Positions 57,895 through 64,000 of a stretch of DNA of 64,000 nucleotides are shown piece after piece. The stretch is taken from positions 11,952,694-12,016,693 of the forward strand of contig NC_089285.1 of NCBI RefSeq assembly GCF_963678975.1. The letters run 5' to 3'. The translations under genes and the position numbers were made by a program. The stretch comes from Dysidea avara. Its lineage: Eukaryota; Porifera; Demospongiae; Dictyoceratida; Dysideidae. Every line of letters begins with the position of its first letter. Position 1 is the first letter of the stretch. Below the pieces are notes generated by a model, which saw only the letters and a list, made by a program, of their open reading frames with translations, was not told the DNA's origin and made no database searches.

Positions 57895-59580
57895 GTTGTA
57901 CTCCAACTTGTTGGAAACAGTTCTTTGAACAACTCAACACAATAGTTAAGTGATAGAGTATTTTGCAGTTTATCCAACAGGTGGAATACATAATCTGGAA
58001 GTTTTTAGAATAGTTTGCAAAAATTCCAACAGGTTGGAAACAAATAAATAGCACAATAAATAAAGTTTATGTAGTTGTTCATCACTTCATCAATGACTAG
58101 TTGTACTCGAACTTGTTGGAAACAGTTCTTTGAACAACTCAACACAATAGTTAAGTGATAGAGTATTTTGCAGTTTATCCAACAGGTCGGAATACAAGTA
58201 ACGCTAAGTCATACGTTCCTTGGTAAGTATTAGTTAAACTCCAACATGTTGGATAAGTTTCTTTCTATTGCTTAACATAATATATCAATCTCCTAGCATT
58301 TTAAAAGAATTTTAAACAACATCCAACATGTCGGAAATGAAGTAAAGCTCAATAAATGAAGTTTATTCAGTACCACTTTAACAATGATTAGTTATACTCC
58401 AACATGTTGGAAACAGTCCTAAAAGCTCCTTTCTAATGCTTTACATAATCTGAAAGTTTTTAGAATAGTTTGCAACAATTCCAACATGTTGGAAACAAAT
58501 AAAAAGCCGAATAAATCAAGTTTATTTAGTTGTTCATCTCTTCATCAATGACTAGTTATACTCCAACATTTTGGAAACAATCTTAAAAGTTCCTTTCTAA
58601 TGCTGAACATTATGTAAATGTTTTAAGAATAGTTTGCAAAAATTCCAACAGGTTGGAAACAAATAAATAGCACAATAAATAAAGTTTATGTAGTTGTTCA
58701 TCACTTCATCAATGACTAGTCGTACTCCAACATGTTGGAAACAGTTCTTTGAACAACTCAACACATTAGTTAGGTGATAGAGTATTTTGCAGTTTATCCA
58801 AAAGGTCGGAATACAAGTAACGCTAAGTCATACGTTCCTTCGTAAGTATTAGTTAAACTCCAACATGTTGGATAAGTTTCTTTCTATTGCTTAACATAAT
58901 ATTTCAATCTCCTAGCATTTTAAAAGAATTTTAAACAACATCCAACAAGTAAAGCTCAATAAATGAAGTTTATTCAGTGCTTTACAACTTTAACAATGAT
59001 TAGTTATACTCCAACATGTTGGAAACAGTCCTAAAAGCTCCTTTCTAATGCTTAACATAATCTGAAAGTTTTTAGAATAGTTTGCAACAATTCCAACAGG
59101 TCGGAAACAAATGAAAAAGCACAATAAATAAAGTTTATTTAGTTGTTCATCACTTCATCAATGACTAGTTGTACTCCAACATGTTGGAAACAGTTCTTTG
59201 AACAACTCAACACAATAGTTAAGTGATAGAGTATTTTGCAGTTTATCCAACATGTCGGAATACATAATCTGGAAGTTTTTAGAATAGTTTGCAACAATTC
59301 CAACATGTTGGAAACAAATAAAAAGCCGAATAAATCAAGTTTATTTAGTTGTTCATCTCTTCATCAATGACTAGTTATACTCCAACATGTTGGAAACAAT
59401 CTTAAAAGTTCCTTTCTAATGCTTAACATTATGTAAATGTTTTAAGAATAGTTTGCAAAACTTCCAACACATTATTCTCGTTTTCCACCTGTGAGCAAAG
59501 CTGAAAAGTGCTCTAGAAATGTGTAGAATTTTAAACGTGATGTTTAGCAGTACAAAAGATTGTTTCCAACATGTTGGAAT
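57895..59580 (+). repeat. Array of the palindrome TCCAACATGTTGGA
   Basis: About 22 copies of a 14-bp palindrome TCCAAC(A/T)(T/G)GT(T/C)GGA occur at spacings of roughly 50-85 bp within a repeat that also contains CTTCATCAATGACTAGT, GAACAACTCAACACA and AACGCTAAGTCATACG. Larger blocks recur with a period of about 620 bp (58086 and 58706). The palindrome is far better kept than the sequence between. Three more copies lie at 60168-60405 inside an intron of the adjacent gene. Confidence 0.85.
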
Positions 59581-59772
59581 ATAACTTGTCATTTCTGAGG
59601 TGATATTAAAAAGTATACCAAGCGTATGTTCCACTCTCTTTAATTTCCGACCAGTGGGAAAAGCTGTAAAATGCTCTTGAAATGTATAGAAATTTAAATG
59701 TGCCGTTGAGCAGTACAAAAGAATGTTTCATAACATTTAGCATAGACAATATCAGTGTTTGACACTGTTTGT

Positions 59773-60663
59773 TCAACGATGAAGTTTTTCGGCAGGAACA
59801 GCCGGAAATGATCCCTTTTCGATGGGGTGCTTGTAGATGGGGTGCGTGCTTCCTTCCGGGTCAACATCGGTGACTAGGATTCTCACTTCATTCGGCTTAA
59901 GCTTTATATTGTAACAGGTGGTTCCGTGGCACACATTGCCTTCTCCGCTGATTCCGTCGTCCAAAAGAAAGATTACTATATGTATATCATTAACTAATTA
60001 CAGCAATAGAATGCATAAAGATTGCCATACTTTTCTCGCCATTCTTAAAGCTTATATCTGGTGCTTCTGCTCTTCCTTTTTGGCGTTTATTTGCTAAAGC
60101 AAGTACAGAATCAATAATATTCGATCAAGTGTTAGCAAAGGTACAATAGTACAATGATGTATCTATACATCCAACAGGTCGGAATATAAACAAAGCTGAA
60201 AAATTCAAGTCATAAATTTCTACATAACCTTAGCAATGATTAGCTACACACGACAATATTTATAGTATTTTCTACTGCACAACAAAGGTCTGAGCATTCC
60301 TATAGAATTTTGCAGCATTTCCAACAGGTCAGAAATGAAATAAAGCTCAATAAATTCAGTTCTACATCACTTCAGCTTTGACTAGTATACTCCAATGCGT
60401 TGGAATGTACACATGTATTCTTACTTAAACTTTGCTGTTCTGTGTCTTCTATAGAGGGAAAAGCCCAAATGAATTAACTGTACATAGTTACAGACATGCA
60501 TTGCAATAGTTTATGGATATAAAGCATCCATAAATGATCGCAATATTTACCTAATTTCCTCTTTGGTCCTGTATAAAACAATTACATACTTAATAGCAGT
60601 TGTCTCTCAAACACATTAACATACTTGTTCTTAACTTCTTATTATATGGTGTTGGCGGCTTCT
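59773..60663 (-). CDS. Last four exons of an unrecognised host gene (partial)
   Basis: Minus-strand exons at 60663-60625 (39 bp), 60568-60551 (18 bp), 60093-60031 (63 bp) and 59975-59773 (with TGA stop) all have GT/AG borders, and all junctions are in the same phase. Together they read without a stop: KPPTPYNKKLRT, RPKRKLA, NKRQKGRAEAPDISFKNGEK, then IIFLLDDGISGEGNVCHG and ILVTDVDPEGSTHPIYKHP, ending AEKLHR. The start is lysine/arginine-rich, nuclear-signal-like. The last exon is mixed with a CxxxxxC pair (NVCHGTTCYN). I do not recognise the family. Introns are 56, 457 and 55 bp; the 457-bp one holds three TCCAAC palindromes. The 5' exons were not found upstream, where a transposon lies. Confidence 0.6.
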
Positions 60664-61183
60664 CTGTAACAAAAAAAGAAGACATTATTACATCGATTCT
60701 AACAGTGTGAGTAAACATGCATAGTACTACCTTGCTACAATGGAGCATAAAAATTTATCAGTTGGAAAAGCCAAACAACTTAACAGATTTCTCAGGTGGC
60801 TGCAAAAGCAAACATTTGACTGGCTAACATCGAAACAACCACAAGCCTCACATTTGGTAGTATTTCATTTATTTATTATGGCTGTACAGCACTATGTGCT
60901 ATCTTATATTGCTACCAATAATGTTTAGCTAGCACATATAAAGGTAAGCAAGAAATTGACACATTAATTACTTGTATGAATTCAGTTGTCACCACAAAGT
61001 AGGTATATAACCATTTATATAGCATATTTAAGTTATCTACACCGTGCAAGATCTACAGCTTATTACTACCCATTATGTTCCAAGTTCAAGTAGTCATTTT
61101 TGTCTGTAATGATATAAAAAATGTTCATAATACAAAAAGACTATCATTTTTGTTACATCTCTAATGTATCGTCCTGTTTTTAG
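60664..61183. other. Non-coding stretch
   Basis: No clear exon. A short forward frame at 60740-60928 is open but unrecognised. Confidence 0.3.
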
Positions 61184-62299
61184 ATCATTGACGGAGCTAA
61201 GACACATTTAGAGGCAGTGTCACTCGAGAGGTCTACTTACCGGGAAGCCTGCAAGTTAAGTCAAGAGAAACTGAAGTCTACCTTTACTGTGTCAGATGAG
61301 TTCCAGCCCCCTTCACCAGCATCTCACTTGCCACCAAAGAGCCACCAAATCACTGTTCATTACAGCTTTGATATGGCCCAGCAGGTACATAAAAATGTGC
61401 GATAAGATAGATAACCAAGTTATAATTTGTTGAAACAGGTTCACTACCCTAGTGATCCTTTTCAGCCAGGGCCCATCTATTTTTTGACACCACGGAAGTG
61501 CGGTATTTTTGGCATTTGCTGTGAAGCAATACCAAGGCAGGTAAATATGATTGTATATGACGCGTACATCCTCATAATTACCTGGTACTATACTTTTAGG
61601 TAACATACCTCATTGATGAAGCCTTTAATATTGGAAAGGGGGCTAACTCCATTGTATCAATGCTCCATCACTTCTTCGAGGCTCACGGGTTTGGTGAAAC
61701 ATCAGCACACCTCCACGCTAATAACTGGACAAAATAAGAGCAGGTTTATGATGTATTACCTGATGTGGAGGGTGCTGATCGGTCTACATAACGAGATAAA
61801 AATATCTTTCCTTCCAGTGGGGCATACGAAGTTTGCTCCCGACTGGTGTTTTGGCTTGATGAAGCAGAAATTCCGGCGTAAAAAAGTGGGAGACTTGGAT
61901 GATATTGCCAATTGTGTGAGCCGGTCATCTCGCGTCAATGTTCCACAACTGATTGGTTCATTGGATGGTACTGTATTTGTCCCCATGTATAATTGGAGTG
62001 GATTTTTTGAGCAGTATACCATTAAGACTGCTTTGAAGGGCATTAGTCATATGCACCACTTCCGCTTTACTGCTGATGTACCTGGATCAGTGTTTGTGAA
62101 AGACACTAGTAATTCTACTGAAAGGGAGATCATGCTCCTGAAAGATGGTTCCTCTGAGATTTCTCCTCAACAATTGCCCCCATTGCTAACACCTCCTGGC
62201 CTCTCCACAGAACAACAGACGTATCTTTTTGAAAAGATAAGAGAATTTTGCCCTGCAGAAAAGAGAGACAGTGTATGTCCAAGGCCTGCAGGCATTTAA
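61184..62299 (+). pseudogene. DUF7869-like transposon protein, C-terminal three exons, one frameshift
   Basis: Exons 61184-61384 (ERSTYREACKLSQEK, VHYSFDMAQQ), 61439-61540 (PGPIYFLTPRKCGIFGICC) and 61600-62299 are separated by introns of 54 and 59 bp with GT/AG ends, all in phase 0. The third exon begins VTYLIDEAFNIGKGANS and breaks near 61730, where HANNWTK meets a stop. It then continues in the next frame as GQNKSRFMMYYLMWRVL, VGHTKFAPDWCFGL and EFCPAEKRDSVCPRP. In intact relatives this point reads like DNxxGQNK, so about four bases are missing. The H/D-rich pattern resembles an RNase-H-like transposase core (inference). N-terminal exons are absent here but are seen in pieces at 36964 and 38112. 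Confidence 0.7.
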
Positions 62300-63189
62300 A
62301 CTTTCACACATTTAAGTTATAAGCGTTATACAATTTTAACATGGATTGGCATTAACTAGAACACAAGTTACGTTTAGCTTAAGTAGTCCAAGAAACTATG
62401 GATTCTGCTAAAACAAGCCTGAAACAGTCCCGTGAATGCTAGAAAGGGCAGCTTTTAGGATGTGTTTGAAGACGGCCCAACCACGTGCCCACTAAAAGGG
62501 ACTCCTAGCTAACAGTTTGCGTACCTTACATCACGAATGTGTCAACATTCTTCCTCACCGTCACGATCATTCCAGTACTGCGTTGTTCTAAGCAGTTTCA
62601 GTGGCATGTCATAGCTTCTAGTTTCTTTCTTTTCGCACCACAAGCATAAACGATATTATACTAACGTTAATAAGCATAACCGGGAAAAGATTTGTCGCGA
62701 TTTGTCCAGCTGTTTGTTTACAATAAGTATGCGATAAAAAGCGGTGTTTCATTTAATTCACTGGAGTTCATGCTTGTTCAACTTTGACGGAATCGGACGA
62801 ATTCATGATCCGTGAATAACTGATGAATGGATTGCTGCAGAGCGCTGAAACTTTGCAAGTGAGTTTATACTTACCTTATAACTGTTTTTAGCCAAAAAAG
62901 TCAGTTTCCAAAATTTGGGCGATAAGAGCCCTTTTCGTAGACCGGGTCACAAATATATCATAGTGTGCAAACCAGCAACATGTAGTACTGGAATTAGTTG
63001 AATTTAATTTTTAAAATATCATGAGCCTTTACCCATAGCAAGGTTGCTCAACAGGTAGTTAGCTAGTACGTACAGTAATATGCAATTGGATTGGATAAGT
63101 GATAAAGTGATATTATCAATCTTAACATGGAAAAAATACAACAAACAATATTACATTGTTTAGTTTATTTCATTGTTAGCTTATAATAT
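62300..63189. other. Non-coding stretch
   Basis: Apart from the terminus at 62918-62952 no feature is seen. Confidence 0.3.
62918..62952 (-). repeat. Right terminus, TGTGACC type
   Basis: The plus strand ends GACCGGGTCACA at 62952 after GCGATAAGAGCCC, the complement of TGTGACCCGGTCTACGAAAA. It matches the left terminus at 37729 (TGTGACCCGGTCTGACAAAA) and lies 650 bp after the end of the DUF7869-like gene, so it is probably that element's right end. Confidence 0.6.
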
Positions 63190-63789
63190 ATTATTATCAG
63201 ATTTGTCTAACATTTGAAAACCAGGTGGGTCCAGTGTATGGACGTCGAACATTGACTGGGGTATTGGCATCCAAAGGACTCAAAGCTGGAGAGTAGGGGA
63301 GTCTCTGAGGCTTGTTTCGCCTCTGTACTCTCAAGCCCGCAGACACTCTGCTGCGCGAATGACGAACCCTGGAACCTACAAGGCAGATTATTTTGGTCAG
63401 AAACTGCACATCGACCAAAACGAGAAGAACATGATGTTTGGAGTAACGCACATATGTGCAGTTGATGGATTTAGCCGTAAAATTGTGGCGTTTACTACTG
63501 TGCCAATCAAACACAACTACACTGTTTACGAGACAGTGTACAGGTATTACATTATGCACTACAAGCATAATACCTACTATGTGTACTGTACATACTACCA
63601 TCTCATGTATATTTACAAGTGTCTGTTTATTATTGTTTAGACAGATCATCTGCCACTATGGAATGTGGGATTAACTCAGGGTTGATCAGGGGAAGGAGTG
63701 GTATCTAATGCTGTACATGCAAGAACGTCTGGCAGAATATAGAAGAAACCCTTCTGCACCACCTCATTTACAAACATCCTCAACCCAGG
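63190..63789 (+). mobile_element. Integrase-core (rve-like) gene fossil
   Basis: Two coding blocks, about 63190-63553 and 63644-63789, lie on either side of an apparent 90-bp intron (GTATTA ... TTGTTTAG). The first reads GPVYGRRTLTGVLASKG, ADYFGQKLHIDQNEK and THICAVDGFSRKIVAF; the second reads VDQGKEWYLMLYMQERL. This is the retroviral-integrase-type DDE fold of a group of stand-alone, intron-bearing integrase genes found in marine invertebrates. It is not an ordinary Gypsy polymerase. The copy is broken, with about two breaks, and no termini were found. The exact family (cellular integrase-like gene, Ginger-like or other) is open. Confidence 0.55.
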
Positions 63790-64000
63790 TGAGATTTTAT
63801 GACGTGATGAAATAACCTTAACCTTCTGATAGTAAAAAATGTCAGCAACTAGCTAAAGTAGATATTTCAATTTGATACACATACAGGATAAATAACTTCG
63901 ATACATTTTAAAGATTGGATAAAATATTAGCATTGATGCAGAATTAAATTTTAATTAACAAGCAGTAAATACACACTATTATGCTATACAGTGTACTTGT
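63790..64000. other. Non-coding end of window
   Basis: Starts with a splice-donor-like GTGAGA after CTCAACCCAG; no further exon visible. Confidence 0.3.

Noticed and set aside
59416-59718. 100-residue minus-strand frame in the palindrome repeat
   Set aside because: It spans two copies of a repeat and carries no recognisable domain; openness follows from the AT-rich repeat unit.
63197-63649. 150-residue minus-strand frame
   Set aside because: Antisense to the integrase core, which is clearly recognisable on the plus strand.

Overview
The window looks like AT-rich metazoan genomic DNA, most like a demosponge (Amphimedon/Haliclona type). That assignment is an inference. It rests on very short introns (53-63 bp) with clean GT/AG ends, a decayed fibrillar-collagen exon set, a dense mix of small inverted-repeat elements, and DNA-transposon families shared by sponges and cnidarians (THAP/DDE_4 plus YqaJ, ZNF862-like hAT, piggyBac, DUF7869-like). 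No bacterial-style operons, rRNA genes or CRISPR arrays are visible.

Layout. 1-2.9 kb: two LTR-retrotransposon fossils flank a decayed CXC-domain fragment. 4.92-10.42 kb: the best-preserved gene, inside a 5.5-kb element with ~122-bp terminal inverted repeats and a TTAA-type target site. It encodes a 1,473-residue protein in two exons, with zinc-finger-like, transposase-like, FEN1/XPG-like nuclease and CXC parts. 10.4-14.4 kb: interspersed repeats and MITEs, one inserted into another with a clean 8-bp duplication. 14.4-18.1 kb: a decayed ISL2EU-like transposon with convergent transposase and YqaJ genes. 18.2-19.8 kb: MITEs and a DUF7869-type remnant. 19.9-26.2 kb: a Ty3/Gypsy fossil with a nearly intact hAT transposon between its parts. 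26.5-32.5 kb: mostly non-coding, with an unusual pair of inverted 21-bp minisatellites. 32.5-34.3 kb: a small BEL/Pao fossil with both LTRs and a 5-bp duplication. 35.9-41.5 kb: repeats and two pieces of the DUF7869-like transposon, one carrying a 620-bp MITE inside its coding sequence. 41.6-42.1 kb: three short decayed collagen exons. 42.7-48.8 kb: a cluster of foldback elements. 49.2-52.4 kb: a 3.2-kb array of a 31-bp unit. 55.0-57.4 kb: an internally deleted piggyBac transposon. 57.9-59.6 kb: an array of a 14-bp palindrome (TCCAACATGTTGGA). 59.8-60.7 kb: the last four exons of an unrecognised host gene. 61.2-63.8 kb: another DUF7869-like transposon copy and an integrase-like fragment.

Two themes stand out. 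The TTAA element fuses a transposase-like region to a FEN1/XPG-like fold and a CXC domain, and a decayed relative of its C-terminus sits at 1.55 kb. Separately, many small elements start with TGTGACC and are flanked by TA; the same termini lie next to pieces of the DUF7869-like gene, suggesting that this gene family mobilises them.
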